Assembly: GCF_004138485.1 (NCBI RefSeq)
Contig: NZ_RYEV01000004.1
Coordinates: 370,803 to 434,802, forward strand
Origin: Peristeroidobacter soli
GTDB taxonomy: Bacteria > Pseudomonadota > Gammaproteobacteria > Steroidobacterales > Steroidobacteraceae
Length of the DNA: 64,000 bases
Reading direction: 5' to 3'
Part shown: positions 26,396 to 37,219 of the stretch, piece after piece
How the letters are laid out: each line of letters opens with the position of its first letter
Numbering within the stretch: position 1 is the stretch's first letter
Notes under the pieces: generated by a model
What the model was told of the DNA's origin: nothing
Seen by the model: only the letters and a program-made list of their open reading frames with translations
The model's database searches: none
Program-made: the position numbers and the translations under genes

Positions 26396-26988
26396 CGGAA
26401 GTCCCTCACCTGAGCCATCAACATCGCCATCGCCTTCATCACATGTTTCTTGACCGCGCTCTTGGAGATGCCGAAGCTGCGAGCAATCGTATCCAGCTCC
26501 AGATTCTCGATACGATAAAGAATGAAAATGGAACGAGTGCGTTCCGGGAGCGCGTCCAGCCCGGTGATGAAAGCCCCGAGCGCATCGCGAGCGGCAACGA
26601 CACGCGACGGATCCAGCCGTTCCGCATCCTGCTCATCGAGCAGCACTGCGTCCCGCAGATACTCCATCCGAACCTTGCTCCGGCGCGCACCGTCCCGAAG
26701 CAGGTTCATGGCGACCTGAAAAATGTAGCTATCCGGGGATTGGCTCGGCCGCCCGCCATCCGTCAGCAGCCGGGCGAACACCTCCTGAGTCAGATCCTCC
26801 GCCTCAGCGTGGTTGCGCACCCGGCGCAAAAAGAACGACATCAGCGCCGGGCGCCAGCGGCGGTTGAGGTGGTTCGAGTCACTTGCTGCCTGCTGAGACA
26901 CGATTGCGACGCCGTCGGAAACCCGCCCATTTTGAACGAACGCTCGTTGAGCAGTGTAAGACGCACCAGCGCAGCGCGCGGACAGCAC
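26392..26988 (-). CDS. FecI-type ECF sigma factor
   Basis: A sigma factor of up to 198 residues. Region 2 is RNHAEAEDLTQEVFARLL and SPDSYIFQVAMNLLRDGARR; region 4 is ALPERTRSIFILYRIENLELDTIARSFGISKSAVKKHVMKA. It belongs to the iron-starvation/FecI group that serves TonB receptors with STN domains. The start is uncertain: GTG 26988 is the longest reading, GTG 26901 would give 168 residues, closer to family length, and neither has a strong ribosome site. First gene of the FecI-FecR-receptor-hydrolase row. Confidence 0.88.
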   Translation of the reverse strand: MLSARCAGASYTAQRAFVQNGRVSDGVAIVSQQAASDSNHLNRRWRPALMSFFLRRVRNHAEAEDLTQEVFARLLTDGGRPSQSPDSYIFQVAMNLLRDGARRSKVRMEYLRDAVLLDEQDAERLDPSRVVAARDALGAFITGLDALPERTRSIFILYRIENLELDTIARSFGISKSAVKKHVMKAMAMLMAQVRDFR

Positions 26989-27190
26989 TCGTGAGCGAAT
27001 GTTTCTAATTCATTGGAGCCAACGACCGCTGACCCTCGAAGAGGGCAGCGGCGCTGTCGAGCGGGAGAAAACGAGGAGTTTCGACGACGCGGGACGCGTG
27101 GCCAATCGCGTTCCGAGGGGCTCAGAGCCCCTGATTTCTCGCTACCATTCAGGTGGTTGGAGGCAACCACCACCGACGCCGTTGCAAAGT

Positions 27191-27266
27191 TGGCGTCCCC
27201 ACGGGGATTCGAACCCCGGTTACTACCGTGAAAGGGTAATGTCCTAGGCCTCTAGACGATGGGGAC
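27191..27266 (-). tRNA. tRNA-Glu (anticodon TTC)
   Basis: A 76-base cloverleaf including encoded CCA. Acceptor GTCCCC pairs with GGGGAC, the anticodon loop reads CTTTCAC with TTC, and the T-arm is GGGGTTCGAATCCCC. It closely resembles E. coli tRNA-Glu. It lies 185 bases beyond the 3' end of gltX, which charges it. Confidence 0.97.
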
Positions 27267-27284
27267 ACATCGAACGTCGGGACT

Positions 27285-27360
<76 letters not shown>

Positions 27361-27451
27361 ACGCGAGAGGCGCGCAATGTAGGGAAGCGGCGCCGGACTG
27401 TCAAGGAGCGTTCGCCAAATAATTGTATTTGGCCGGATTTCGTGCAGAACC

Positions 27452-28855
27452 TCAGCCCTGCCCGCGCGCGTAGGCCAACGCCCGCTCCAGCCGCGCGATC
27501 GTGACGTCGCGTCCGAGCACCTCGAGCGTGACATCGATCGGCGGCGACACGGTGCCGCCCGAGACCGCCACACGAATCGGCTGAGCGATCTTGCCCATGC
27601 CCAGGCTCAGCTCGGTTGCGGTCTGATTGACCACGTCGTGCAGCGCCGGTGCGACCCACTCGGTCAGCGCCGACAGCTTGCTCAGCACCGCGGTGAGCGG
27701 CCCGACGGCTTCGGCGGTGAGATTCTTCTTCGCCGCCTTCTCGTCATAGCCAGTCACGTCCTGGAAGAAGAACAGGCTGTTCTGCGCCATCTCCTTCAGC
27801 GTCTTGGCCCGCTCCTGCTGCGACTTCGCGACGGCGGCGAGCTTGCGATCGTCGGTGACGATCACGCCGAGCGCCGCGAGCTGCGGCTTCAGGTACTTCG
27901 CCACGTGCTCGGGCGTCGAGCGCATGATGTGTTGCTGGTTCAACCATAGCAGCTTGTCGGGATTGAACGCGGAGGCGGACTTGTTCACATCCTTGATATC
28001 GAACAGCTGCGTCATTTCTTCCATCGAGAAGACTTCCTGATCGCCATGCGACCAGCCCAGACGCACCAGATAGTTGAGCAGCGCCTCCGGCAGGAAGCCC
28101 TCCTCGCGATACTGCAGGACACTGACGGCGCCATGACGCTTCGAGAGCTTCGCGCCGTCCTGACCGAGAATCATCGGCACGTGCCCATACACCGGGATCT
28201 CGGCACCCAGCGCCTTGAGCATGTTGATCTGGCGCGGCGTGTTGTTGAGATGATCGTCGCCGCGAATCACGTGCGTGCACTTCATGTCGCTGTCGTCGAC
28301 CACGACGCAGAAGTTGTAAGTCGGCGTGCCATCGGAGCGCGCGATGATCAGATCGTCGAGCTCCATGTTGTCGAACACCACGTTGCCGTGAATCACATCT
28401 TCGACCACGACGCTGCCTTCGATGGGATTCTTGAAGCGCACCACCGGCGACACGCCGGGCCGCGGCTCGGTGCGATTCCGGCAGGTGCCGTCGTAGCGCG
28501 GCTTCTGTTTGGCCGCGAGTTGACGGTTGCGCATCTCTTCCAGCTCTTCCTTCGAGCAGTAGCAGTGATACGCATGGCCGGCTTTCAGGAACTCGCCGAT
28601 GACCTCGCGATAGCGATCCATGCGGCGGGTCTGATAGAACGGGCCTTCATCGGCGCTCAATCCCAGCCACTCCATGCCATCCAGGATGACCTGCGTCGCC
28701 TCGTCGGTGGAACGCTCGCGGTCGGTGTCCTCGATACGAAGGATGAACGTGCCGTTGTGACGGCGCGCATACAGCCAGGAGAACAGCGCGGTACGCACGC
28801 CGCCGATGTGCAGCAGGCCGGTGGGGCTGGGAGCGAAACGAGTGCGGATTGCCAT
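27452..28855 (-). CDS. gltX: Glutamyl-tRNA synthetase
   Basis: A 467-residue class I synthetase. [15 protein letters not shown] contains the HIGH-equivalent motif, [11 protein letters not shown] the GluRS signature, and [13 protein letters not shown] the KLSKR motif. It attaches glutamate to tRNA-Glu in the cytoplasm. The ATG at 28855 is chosen because the conserved [13 protein letters not shown] start follows it; an in-frame upstream codon adds ten unconserved residues. It lies within a tRNA cluster (Val upstream, Ala and Glu downstream), all on the minus strand. Confidence 0.98.
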   Translation of the reverse strand: MAIRTRFAPSPTGLLHIGGVRTALFSWLYARRHNGTFILRIEDTDRERSTDEATQVILDGMEWLGLSADEGPFYQTRRMDRYREVIGEFLKAGHAYHCYCSKEELEEMRNRQLAAKQKPRYDGTCRNRTEPRPGVSPVVRFKNPIEGSVVVEDVIHGNVVFDNMELDDLIIARSDGTPTYNFCVVVDDSDMKCTHVIRGDDHLNNTPRQINMLKALGAEIPVYGHVPMILGQDGAKLSKRHGAVSVLQYREEGFLPEALLNYLVRLGWSHGDQEVFSMEEMTQLFDIKDVNKSASAFNPDKLLWLNQQHIMRSTPEHVAKYLKPQLAALGVIVTDDRKLAAVAKSQQERAKTLKEMAQNSLFFFQDVTGYDEKAAKKNLTAEAVGPLTAVLSKLSALTEWVAPALHDVVNQTATELSLGMGKIAQPIRVAVSGGTVSPPIDVTLEVLGRDVTIARLERALAYARGQG

Positions 28856-28900
28856 GGCGCCTTGTCCATGGCGCCGGGATTCCACCCGAATCGTAAGGAG

Positions 28901-28975
28901 TGGTGGGCGGTACAGGGATTGAACCTGTGACCCCTGCCGTGTGAAAGCAGTGCTCTACCGCTGAGCTAACCGCCC
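28901..28975 (-). tRNA. tRNA-Val (anticodon CAC)
   Basis: A 75-base cloverleaf with encoded CCA. Acceptor GGGCGGT pairs with ACCGCCC, the anticodon loop TTCACAC gives CAC (codon GTG), and the T-arm is ACAGGTTCAATCCTGT. It lies 45 bases upstream of gltX. Confidence 0.96.
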
Positions 28976-29060
28976 GATGCCGGCCCCACGAACCGTCTGA
29001 GGTTTGAAGGGGCGCGTAGTTTAGGGATGACGATGGGCGCGGTCAATCGAGTCACGTGCA

Positions 29061-29507
29061 TCATGTCACATGGACTGGCGGCGGCCGGTTCAGCATCACC
29101 CAGTACAGGCCCAGGCTGCTGACCGCCTCGACGAACGCCCCGAATTCGACCGGCTTGCGGACATAGCTGTTGGCGCCCAGGTTGTAGCTGGCGATCACGT
29201 CGGCGTCCTGGCTGGAGGATGTGAGCACGACCACCGGCAGATTGCGGGTCCGCTCATCGGCACGCAGCCGTTTCAGTACGCCCAGCCCGTCGAGCTTGGG
29301 CAGCTTCAGATCGAGCAGGATCACCGTGGGTGCATTCATCACGTCCCGGCTCGCGTACTGGCCGGTGGCGAACAGGTATTCGATGGCTTCCACGCCGTCG
29401 CGGACCACCACGATCTCGTGCGCCAGGTTGTTCTTGCGCAGGCTGAGCAGCGTCAGCTCCTCGTCGTCCGGGTTGTCCTCGACCAGCAGGATGTAGCGCT
29501 CGGTCAT
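29061..29507 (-). CDS. Single-domain response regulator (CheY/Rcp-like)
   Basis: A 148-residue receiver domain with no output domain: [16 protein letters not shown] (acidic pocket), [17 protein letters not shown] (phospho-acceptor Asp), [13 protein letters not shown] and [11 protein letters not shown] (conserved Lys). This wording is that of regulators paired with phytochrome-like and PAS/GAF hybrid kinases. Its start overlaps the stop of the histidine kinase gene (ATGA), so they form a pair. With no DNA-binding domain it probably acts by protein contact or phosphotransfer. Confidence 0.92.
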   Translation of the reverse strand: MTERYILLVEDNPDDEELTLLSLRKNNLAHEIVVVRDGVEAIEYLFATGQYASRDVMNAPTVILLDLKLPKLDGLGVLKRLRADERTRNLPVVVLTSSSQDADVIASYNLGANSYVRKPVEFGAFVEAVSSLGLYWVMLNRPPPVHVT

Positions 29508-32053
29508 TGCGGCCCCTTGGCAATGCTGAAGTAAATCGTCGCCCCTTTATCGACGGCGGCATCGGCCCAGATGCGCCCGCCATGCCGTTGCACGATGCGC
29601 TGGACCGTGGCGAGGCCCACCCCCGTGCCGGGAAACTCCCCGGCCGCATGTAAACGCTGGAACACACCGAACAGGTTCGCCGCGTATCGCGGATCGAACC
29701 CGACGCCATTGTCCTGCACGAAGAACGTCCTCTGGTTTTCGTCTACGTCCGAATTCGTCACTGCGCCGAAGCGTATCTGGGTCACCGGCCGGCCGGCAGT
29801 GAACTTCCAGGCATTGTCCAGCAGATTCTCCAGCGCACTCTCCAGCAGCCCGGGATCCCCGTCCACGATCAGCTGCGGCTCGATGACGATCGCGGCGGCC
29901 CGCTCCGGATTCGCTTCGCGCAGCCGTGCCACGGTGGCACGCGCGTACTCGGACAGATCCACCTGCCGCCGCCTGAATTCCACCCGCGTGACCCGGCCCA
30001 GCTCCAGCAAGTCATCGATCAAGTTCGACATTCTTTGCGTACCGGCCAGTACGCGATCGATGTAGCGCCGACCGTCCGCATCGATCGTCTCGTAATGCCG
30101 GTCGCGCAGCAAGCCGGTAAACCCCGCTATGGCGCGTAACGGTCCCCGGAGGTCATGCGACACCGAATAGCTGAAAGCTTCCAGTTCTTTATTGGACTCC
30201 TGTAGCTCCGTGGTCCGTTTTCTCACTCGTTCCTCGAGCTCGGTGTACAAACGTGCGTTTTCCAGGCCGACCGCCGCCAGATCGGCGAGCTGGATGAGCA
30301 CGCGCTCGTCATTGGCGGCGAAATCACCGCCCTGCTTATCGGCCACGCACAGCACGCCGATGTGGCGCCCGGAGGCCGCGGCCAACGACACGGTGATACC
30401 GCCGCACGCCTGCCATTCCGTACCCCACGCCGCGCCCTGCTTCATCGTGGACCGCTCGATGCGCACGACTTGTGGCGCCTGTGCCCCGCCCCGGTGGCCA
30501 TCATCGTCGAGCAGCAGCGAGCCCGGCGCCACCAACGCATATTTTTGGGAATGCGAGGTCTTGCAGTTCTCGACCGTGCGCCCATCGGCACTCTTCAGGA
30601 CACCGACCGAGACATGCGCGCCAACCAGGTTGCGGGCGATGTCTGTAATCACCTGCAACAGCTCATCCACCGTGAGCACCGAATTCACTTTGCGGGCCGC
30701 CGCTGCAAGCGACGATAGTTGCGTGAGATGCCGCTGCCGCTCGAGGTCGGCCTCGTTGCGCTCGGTCACGTCCTGCATCGTGCCGATGATGTGAGTGGTG
30801 CGTCCGGTCTCATCTCGAATCGCGCGACGCTCGGCGTGCACGTGGCGCACCGACCCATCGGGATGTCGTACGCGGAACTGCATTGCGCCGCCGGCATCGC
30901 CGCGATTCGCTTCACCGTAGGCGGCAATGAGCGTCGGCCGGTCTTCTTCGAGCACGACCGCGAGGAACGCCTGCAGACTGATCGAGCGCTCCGAGGGAAT
31001 GCCCAGGATCGCGCTGGTCTCGCCATAGATATTGAGCCGGTCGCTCGACAAATCGCGCTCCCAATATCCCAACCGGGCAATGCTCTGCGCCAGCTCCACG
31101 CGAGTGAGGCTCTCCCGCAACTGCGTCTGCGCATTCGAATGCGCGATCGCCAGCGCCACCAGACTCACCGCCGCCTGCACGAGCACCAGCTCGCGATCGG
31201 TCGGTGCGTACGGATGCGGGTAGTAAACAGCTATGACAGCGATCAAGCGTCCGCGCGCCCCGAACACTGGCGTGAACCAGCAAGCTCGCAAGCCATGCTC
31301 AGTGCCGAGCGCGAGCAGCTCGGCCCATTCCGGATCGCTCGACATATCGGCGCACGTTGCCGTTTGCCCGCTGCGTAACGCGCTGGCGCATGCACCGTGC
31401 GGCATGCCGAGCAATGTATCCTGGACCACGGAGAGGAAACGCGATGGCAGACTCGGACTCAACGCGGCGCGCACGCGCTCACCCATCGCATCGAGCACGG
31501 TCACCGCGCATTTAGCATCGGCGTCGAAGGCTTCCATGATGGTGCAGATCCGGCGCAGGACGTCCGAGAGCGGCGCGCCGCTGACGATCAACTGCAGAAC
31601 TTCACGCTGCGACTCACGCAGTCGCTCGGCGCGCTTGCGATTGGTGATGTCGCGCGCGACCGAATAAGTCGCGCCCGCGCCGTCGGCGCCCGCGATCCAC
31701 GAGGACGTCCAGCTCAGCTCGACCGTCGAGCCATCCTTGCGAACATAACGATTCTCGAATTCGACGACTTGCGCGCCCCGAAGTATCGACTCGTGCGCAA
31801 GCAAGGTCGCCTGCAGATCGTCTGGATGCACCAGATCGAGAAACTTGCGCCCGTGCAGCTCCCCGGGCCGATAGCCGAGGATGCGGGCGGATGAGGCGCT
31901 CAGACGCAGGAAACGCGTCTGAGCGTCAGTCACGCACATCAAATCTTGAGAGAGATCGAAGACCCGCTGCAGATCGAGCAGCGCGTCTCCCGCCTCGACC
32001 GAGGCCGTGCCGGCGTCCGTTACCGATGCATCGCGCGAACCATGCTCTGCCAC
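29504..32053 (-). CDS. Soluble PAS/GAF sensor histidine kinase
   Basis: An 849-residue kinase with no membrane segment. Domain order: PAS (about 30-145, [15 protein letters not shown]), GAF (about 160-305), PAS (about 320-440, PAC wording [14 protein letters not shown]), GAF (about 455-600), then HisKA with phospho-acceptor His633 in [13 protein letters not shown], and HATPase with [24 protein letters not shown] and [13 protein letters not shown]. The kinase module resembles that of bacteriophytochromes, but there is no PHY domain or recognisable chromophore Cys. The start is GTG at 32053. The signal is presumably a small cytoplasmic ligand or redox state, bound by the PAS or GAF domains; this is inference. 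Confidence 0.88.
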   Translation of the reverse strand: MAEHGSRDASVTDAGTASVEAGDALLDLQRVFDLSQDLMCVTDAQTRFLRLSASSARILGYRPGELHGRKFLDLVHPDDLQATLLAHESILRGAQVVEFENRYVRKDGSTVELSWTSSWIAGADGAGATYSVARDITNRKRAERLRESQREVLQLIVSGAPLSDVLRRICTIMEAFDADAKCAVTVLDAMGERVRAALSPSLPSRFLSVVQDTLLGMPHGACASALRSGQTATCADMSSDPEWAELLALGTEHGLRACWFTPVFGARGRLIAVIAVYYPHPYAPTDRELVLVQAAVSLVALAIAHSNAQTQLRESLTRVELAQSIARLGYWERDLSSDRLNIYGETSAILGIPSERSISLQAFLAVVLEEDRPTLIAAYGEANRGDAGGAMQFRVRHPDGSVRHVHAERRAIRDETGRTTHIIGTMQDVTERNEADLERQRHLTQLSSLAAAARKVNSVLTVDELLQVITDIARNLVGAHVSVGVLKSADGRTVENCKTSHSQKYALVAPGSLLLDDDGHRGGAQAPQVVRIERSTMKQGAAWGTEWQACGGITVSLAAASGRHIGVLCVADKQGGDFAANDERVLIQLADLAAVGLENARLYTELEERVRKRTTELQESNKELEAFSYSVSHDLRGPLRAIAGFTGLLRDRHYETIDADGRRYIDRVLAGTQRMSNLIDDLLELGRVTRVEFRRRQVDLSEYARATVARLREANPERAAAIVIEPQLIVDGDPGLLESALENLLDNAWKFTAGRPVTQIRFGAVTNSDVDENQRTFFVQDNGVGFDPRYAANLFGVFQRLHAAGEFPGTGVGLATVQRIVQRHGGRIWADAAVDKGATIYFSIAKGPQ

Positions 32054-32233
32054 CGCCGATACTCCCTGGCGCGTCCATTGACGTTGTCGATGCGGTCACG
32101 CTCCTGTGACCGGAACGAGCCTACAGCTGCCGTGCGCGCCTGCAGATTGCTCGAAGTCGCACGTCCCTCACCGAATCCAGAGGCGGTGCGACTTCGCGGA
32201 TTATCGGTGATGGCGCCCGATGTGGGCGCGCGA

Positions 32234-33616
32234 TTAGTGCGCTTCCTCGCCGCCGATCATCTGCAGCAGCTCTGCAGTGCGCGACTTCATCAGCGCCTCG
32301 TTGCCGCGGCTCTCCACGTTCAAGCGAATCAAGGGCTCGGTATTGGAGGAGCGCAAGTTGAAGCGCCAGTCGTCGAATTCGATGGAAAGACCGTCGGTGA
32401 AATCGATGGCCTTGGACCCCGGCTGATAATGCTGCTGCACGCGGGCGATGGTGGCCTTGGCGTCGGCCACTTTGCGATTGATCTCGCCGCTGGCGGGAAA
32501 CGCCGCGATACGCTCACCGACCAGCTGCGACAGGGATTTGCCCGTTTCGCACAGAATCTGGGCCACCAGCAGCCAGGGAATCTGGCCGGTGTCGCAATAA
32601 CCGAAGCGACGGAAGTAATGATGCGCGCTCATCTCGCCGCCATAGATGGCATCCGCCTGGCGCATCACGTCCTTCATGAACGCATGGCCCGACTTGGACA
32701 TCACGGCCTTGCCACCGAGCGAGGCCACCATGTCGGTGGTCGCCCAGGTCAGCCGCGGATCGTGCACGATGCGCGCGCCCTGCTCCTGCTTCAGGAACAC
32801 CGAAGCCAGCAGGCCGACGATGTAATAGCCCTCGATGAAGTTGCCGTTCTCATCGAACAGGAAGCAACGGTCGTAGTCGCCGTCCCAGGCCACGCCGCAA
32901 TCGGCCTTGTGTCGTTTGATGGCTTCGATGGTGGCGATGCGGTTCTGCTCCAGCATCGGATTCGGCACGCCGTTCGGGAAGCTGCCGTCGGGCTGATGAT
33001 TGATCTTGATGAACTCGAACGGCAGGTGCGGCTCGAGCTGATCGACGATCAGACCGGCACCGCCGTTGCCGGCGTTGACCACGATCTTCAGCGGCTTGAG
33101 CCTGGAGCGGTCCAGGTACGACAGCAGGTGATCGATATATTTCTTGCTGACGTCCAGCGTGTGATGCGTGCCGGGCTTCGACGGCGTCGCGTACTGGTTC
33201 GACTCGGCGATGCGCTGGATATCTTTCAACCCGGTGTCGCCGCTGATCGGCCGAGACTGCTCGCGCACGAACTTCATGCCGTTGTAGTCGGGCGGGTTGT
33301 GGCTCGCGGTCACCATGATGCCGCCGTCCATGCCTTCGCTGAAGGTCGCGAAATACACGACCTCCGTGCCGCACAGGCCGATGTCATAGACATCCACGCC
33401 CGAGTCGAGCAGACCTTTGGTCAGCGCCGCGCACAGCTCTTCGCTGGACTTGCGGATGTCGCGCCCCACGATCACCCGCTTGGGCTTCAGGAACTCCGCA
33501 TACGCCCGCCCGATGCGATAAGCCACCTCGGGATTGAGCTCGTTCGGAATCCGGCCACGATAGTCATAGGCCTTGAAGCCGACGATGGCGGAAGACGAAG
33601 GGTTGGACATGCGCAC
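32234..33616 (-). CDS. algC: Phosphomannomutase/phosphoglucomutase
   Basis: A 460-residue alpha-D-phosphohexomutase with all four domains: the active-site serine loop TASHNPPDYNGMK, the metal-binding loop DGDYDRCFLFDE, the sugar-recognition loop GGEMSAHHYFR and the C-terminal phosphate loop RSSNTEPLIRLN. It interconverts 1- and 6-phosphates of mannose and glucose, supplying Man-1-P for ManC and Glc-1-P for RmlA, RfbF and UDP-glucose. It lies 100 bases downstream of manC and probably shares its transcript. Confidence 0.94.
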   Translation of the reverse strand: MRMSNPSSSAIVGFKAYDYRGRIPNELNPEVAYRIGRAYAEFLKPKRVIVGRDIRKSSEELCAALTKGLLDSGVDVYDIGLCGTEVVYFATFSEGMDGGIMVTASHNPPDYNGMKFVREQSRPISGDTGLKDIQRIAESNQYATPSKPGTHHTLDVSKKYIDHLLSYLDRSRLKPLKIVVNAGNGGAGLIVDQLEPHLPFEFIKINHQPDGSFPNGVPNPMLEQNRIATIEAIKRHKADCGVAWDGDYDRCFLFDENGNFIEGYYIVGLLASVFLKQEQGARIVHDPRLTWATTDMVASLGGKAVMSKSGHAFMKDVMRQADAIYGGEMSAHHYFRRFGYCDTGQIPWLLVAQILCETGKSLSQLVGERIAAFPASGEINRKVADAKATIARVQQHYQPGSKAIDFTDGLSIEFDDWRFNLRSSNTEPLIRLNVESRGNEALMKSRTAELLQMIGGEEAH

Positions 33617-33716
33617 TCGTTCCTCGAATCAACCAAACAAACCGTTGTTATGGAGCTTGGGCACGGATGCCCTGATGCAGCGGGCACATGGACGTGCAGG
33701 AGCTGCCCGGCAGAGA

Positions 33717-35159
33717 CTACTTCTCGCCTTCCCGTCCGTAGCGATCCTCGAAGCGCACGATGTCGTCCTCGCCCAGATAGCCGCCCGACTGCACCTCGAT
33801 GATGTGCAGCGGAATCTTGCCCGGGTTCTCGATACGGTGTTTGACGCCCAGCGGGATATAGGTCGATTGATTTTCCTCCAGCAGGAAAATCTCCTCGCCG
33901 CGTGTGATCCTCGCCGTGCCCGATACCACGATCCAGTGCTCGGCGCGGTGATGATGCAGCTGCAGTGACAGCGTCGCACCCGGCTTGACCATCAGACGCT
34001 TCACCTGGAAGCGCTGGCCGTTATCGATGCTGTCGTAGCTGCCCCACGGCCGAAACACTTCACGATGCAGCGAAGTTTCGTAGCGGCCCTGTTTCTTCAA
34101 CTGATTGACCAGTTCCTTCACGTCCTGAACGCGATTCTTCGGTGCCACCAGCACCGCGTCCTTGGTCTCGACCACGACGTGATCCTGCAGACCGACGGCC
34201 GCGACCAGACGGCTGGTCGAATGCAGATAGTTGCCATGCGAATCGGCGGTGAGCACATCGCCGAGCGCGACGTTGCCGTCGCCATCGGCCGGAATGGCTT
34301 CATGCAGCGCCGACCAGGAGCCGACGTCGCTCCAACCCGCATCGAGCGGCACGACCACGCCGTGCTTGGTCTTCTCCATCACCGCGTAGTCGAACGAATC
34401 GCTCGGACAGGCGCTGAACTCCTTGGTGGGAAGACGCGTGAAATCCAGATCGCGTTTCGCGGCGGTGACCGCCTGCGCGCACGCTTCATAGATCTTCGGG
34501 GCCAGCTCGCGCAGCTCGCCGAGCACGGTCGAGGCACGGAACAGGAACATGCCGCTGTTCCAGAAATATTCCTTCGACTCGACGTAGGCCTTGGCCGTGG
34601 CGAGGTCCGGCTTCTCCACGAAGCGATCGATGGCGTAGGCCGGGCCGGCGCCGCTCACTCGCTTGATATAGCCATAGCCGGTTTCCGGCTTGTTCGGCAC
34701 CACGCCGAACGTGACGAGCTTGCCTTCAGAGGCAGCCTTGCGACCGATTTCCAGCGCCGCACGGAAAGCGGCCACGTCGCGGATCACGTGATCGGCGGGC
34801 AGGATCAGCAGCAACGGATCGTTGTCGTTGCCCGCGCCTTTGGTCTGCGGCAGATCGGCCACGGCCGCCATCGCGGCGACTGCCACCGCCGGCGCGGTGT
34901 TACGACCCACCGGCTCGAGCACGATGGCTCGCGACTTGATGCCCGCTTCGAGAATCTGCTCGGCCACCAGGAAGCGATGGTTCTCGTTGCACACCACGAC
35001 CGGTGCGCCGAGCCCCTCGACTCCAGTGACTCGCGCCAGCGTCTCCTGCAGCATGGTCCCCTTGCCGACCAGGGGCAGCAGTTGCTTCGGATACAGCTCG
35101 CGCGACAACGGCCACAGGCGCGTGCCCGAGCCGCCGGAAAGAATCACAGGAATCAACAT
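33717..35159 (-). CDS. manC: Mannose-1-phosphate guanylyltransferase / mannose-6-phosphate isomerase
   Basis: A 480-residue bifunctional enzyme. The N-terminal nucleotidyltransferase has [18 protein letters not shown] and [10 protein letters not shown]; the C-terminal cupin has [17 protein letters not shown] and the zinc-site residues of type II phosphomannose isomerases. It makes fructose-6-P into mannose-6-P and mannose-1-P into GDP-mannose, the substrate for the gmd gene at 9.6 kb. Its start overlaps the end of ugd by seven bases, so the genes are coupled. Confidence 0.95.
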   Translation of the reverse strand: MLIPVILSGGSGTRLWPLSRELYPKQLLPLVGKGTMLQETLARVTGVEGLGAPVVVCNENHRFLVAEQILEAGIKSRAIVLEPVGRNTAPAVAVAAMAAVADLPQTKGAGNDNDPLLLILPADHVIRDVAAFRAALEIGRKAASEGKLVTFGVVPNKPETGYGYIKRVSGAGPAYAIDRFVEKPDLATAKAYVESKEYFWNSGMFLFRASTVLGELRELAPKIYEACAQAVTAAKRDLDFTRLPTKEFSACPSDSFDYAVMEKTKHGVVVPLDAGWSDVGSWSALHEAIPADGDGNVALGDVLTADSHGNYLHSTSRLVAAVGLQDHVVVETKDAVLVAPKNRVQDVKELVNQLKKQGRYETSLHREVFRPWGSYDSIDNGQRFQVKRLMVKPGATLSLQLHHHRAEHWIVVSGTARITRGEEIFLLEENQSTYIPLGVKHRIENPGKIPLHIIEVQSGGYLGEDDIVRFEDRYGREGEK

Positions 35160-36487
35160 ACGCTGTCACCCCGCCCGATGGCGTAGTACTTCAATCCAAA
35201 CCGTTTCACAAAGGCCGGGTCATACAGGTTGCGGCCGTCGAAAATCACTTTCTTGCCGAGCTGCGCGGCGATCAGGTCGAAATCGGGGCTGCGGAACTCC
35301 TGCCATTCGGTGGCGATCGCCAGCGCATCGGCGCCTTGCAAGGCCTCGTTGGCGGTTTTCACCAGCTGCAGGTCGGGGCGGTCGCCGTAAATGCGATGGA
35401 CTTCTTCGTGCGCCACCGGGTCGTAGGCCCGCACCTTGGCGCCGGCGCCCCACAACGATTCCAACAGCGCGCGGCTGGGCGCCTCACGCATGTCGTCCGT
35501 ATTAGGTTTGAACGCCAGGCCCCACAAGGCAATCGTCTTTCCGGTCAGGTCACCGTCGAACACCGCGCGCATCTTCTCGAACAGCACCGCCTTCTGGCGC
35601 TTGTTCACCGCTTCGACGGCATTCAGCAGCTCCGCATTGAACTTATGATCGGCGGCGCTGCGCGAGAGAGCCTGAACGTCCTTCGGAAAACAGGAGCCAC
35701 CATAGCCCATGCCGGGATAGATGAAGTGATAACCAATGCGCGGATCCGAACCGATGCCCTGTCGCACCCGTTCGATATCCGCGCCCATGCGCTCGGCGAG
35801 ATTCGCGAGCTCGTTCATGAAGCTGATCTTGGTCGCAAGCATGGCGTTGGCAGCGTACTTCGTCAGCTCCGAGGAACGCACGTCCATCACGATCATGCGC
35901 TCGCGGTTGCGAGTGAAGGGATCGTAGAGCGCCTTGAGCAGCTCGGCGGTGCGCGGGTTGTCGGTGCCCACCACGATGCGATCGGGCTTCATGAAGTCGT
36001 TGATCGCCGCGCCTTCTTTCAGGAATTCGGGGTTGGAGACCACATCGTATTCGGCCTGCGCGCCGCGGGCCTGCAGCGTCGTGGCAATCTTGGCCTTTAC
36101 CTTGTCCGCCGTGCCCACAGGCACCGTGGACTTGGTAACCACCACCCGATACTCGCTGATGTTCTTGCCGATCGTTTCGGCGACCGCCAGCACGTACTTC
36201 AGATCGGCCGAGCCGTCCTCATCGGGCGGCGTGCCGACCGCGATGAACTGAAACAGGCCATGCTTCACGCCCTCGACGGCGTCCATGGTGAATTTCAGTC
36301 GGCCGGCTTCGAGGTTCTTTCTCAACAGCTCGTCCAGACCGGGCTCGTAAATCGGCGACTCGCCGCGCTTGAGCATCTCCACCTTGCGCTCGTCGACATC
36401 GACGCACAGCACGTTGTTACCAACCTCGGCCAGGCAGGCGCCGGTCACCAGGCCCACATAGCCGGAGCCGAAAATAGTCAAACGCAT
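35153..36487 (-). CDS. ugd: UDP-glucose 6-dehydrogenase
   Basis: A 444-residue enzyme of the UDP-glucose/GDP-mannose dehydrogenase family. The N-terminal NAD loop is [17 protein letters not shown]; the catalytic cysteine lies in [12 protein letters not shown]; the central helix region contains [22 protein letters not shown]-glucose specificity is inferred from overall wording ([16 protein letters not shown]). It oxidises UDP-glucose to UDP-glucuronate for acidic polysaccharide. It heads the ugd-manC-algC row; the 732-base gap upstream presumably holds the promoter. Confidence 0.94.
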   Translation of the reverse strand: MRLTIFGSGYVGLVTGACLAEVGNNVLCVDVDERKVEMLKRGESPIYEPGLDELLRKNLEAGRLKFTMDAVEGVKHGLFQFIAVGTPPDEDGSADLKYVLAVAETIGKNISEYRVVVTKSTVPVGTADKVKAKIATTLQARGAQAEYDVVSNPEFLKEGAAINDFMKPDRIVVGTDNPRTAELLKALYDPFTRNRERMIVMDVRSSELTKYAANAMLATKISFMNELANLAERMGADIERVRQGIGSDPRIGYHFIYPGMGYGGSCFPKDVQALSRSAADHKFNAELLNAVEAVNKRQKAVLFEKMRAVFDGDLTGKTIALWGLAFKPNTDDMREAPSRALLESLWGAGAKVRAYDPVAHEEVHRIYGDRPDLQLVKTANEALQGADALAIATEWQEFRSPDFDLIAAQLGKKVIFDGRNLYDPAFVKRFGLKYYAIGRGDSVC

Positions 36488-37219
36488 GAGGGGGATAACT
36501 CGCTGGACTTAAAAGGAAAAATGATCCGCGAGCTTAACGGACCCGGACAGTGCGGTAAAGGCGTCGGCCGGCGGGGACGCGCGAGTTCATCTGCCGTAAC
36601 CTGAAAAATTTTCAGCTGCTTGCGAGGGAGAAAGCGAGGCGTTGTCGCTTTATCTATTAGGAACAGCAGCTTTGCCACGGACGGCAATAGCTGTCCAAAG
36701 GAAGCGCGGGTCGTGCACGGAGGCACGCAGCGGTCGGATACCGACAGGATGTCGGCAGCCGGCTCGCGACTGCTACGGACCCAGTGGACTCGCAACTCTT
36801 CCTGAAAGTCGCCATCGCGCTGCTCCCACGGCTCGAGAACGACAGCTCACAGGGAAAGTGGTTGTCAAAAGAACAGGATGAAGAACGCGTGCGCCCGCGG
36901 TCCTGGCCAGGGAGGCTGGATCGCATGGCAGGCACTCTCGACTCGGTCGCCGCGAGTCGCCGCCCACAGCGGCTCGCGGCACCATTCGACCCGACTGAAC
37001 ACGCCCGGACCTTCGGTGAGAAGGCCGGGGAGCACGTCCTGTGCTCCCCGGGTTAGCTCAGGCATGCAGTTCCTGAGGATCGTCCAGCGGGTGGGAGGCA
37101 CCGGACTGCGGGCGTTCCCTCGCCCTGGTTCGCATCATGCGACGCTCAGGGTGGCCAGAATGGCCTCAATAACGGGCGTTTCGCCCGGAAATTCGTTGTT
37201 TGTGGACGTCGAAAACGTG
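36488..37219. other. 732-base intergenic region between ugd and rfbB
   Basis: No coding frame with family likeness on either strand. It contains one strong hairpin (37025-37051) near the rfbB side and must hold the ugd promoter. No ops/JUMPstart element in the correct orientation and no RNA gene were recognised. Confidence 0.5.
37025..37051. terminator. Perfect 11-bp hairpin downstream of the rml operon
   Basis: CCGGGGAGCAC (37025-37035) and GTGCTCCCCGG (37041-37051) form a perfect stem with a five-base loop, about 170 bases past the rfbB stop. No U-tract follows on either strand, so it may pause polymerase or protect the 3' end instead of terminating alone. Confidence 0.5.
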
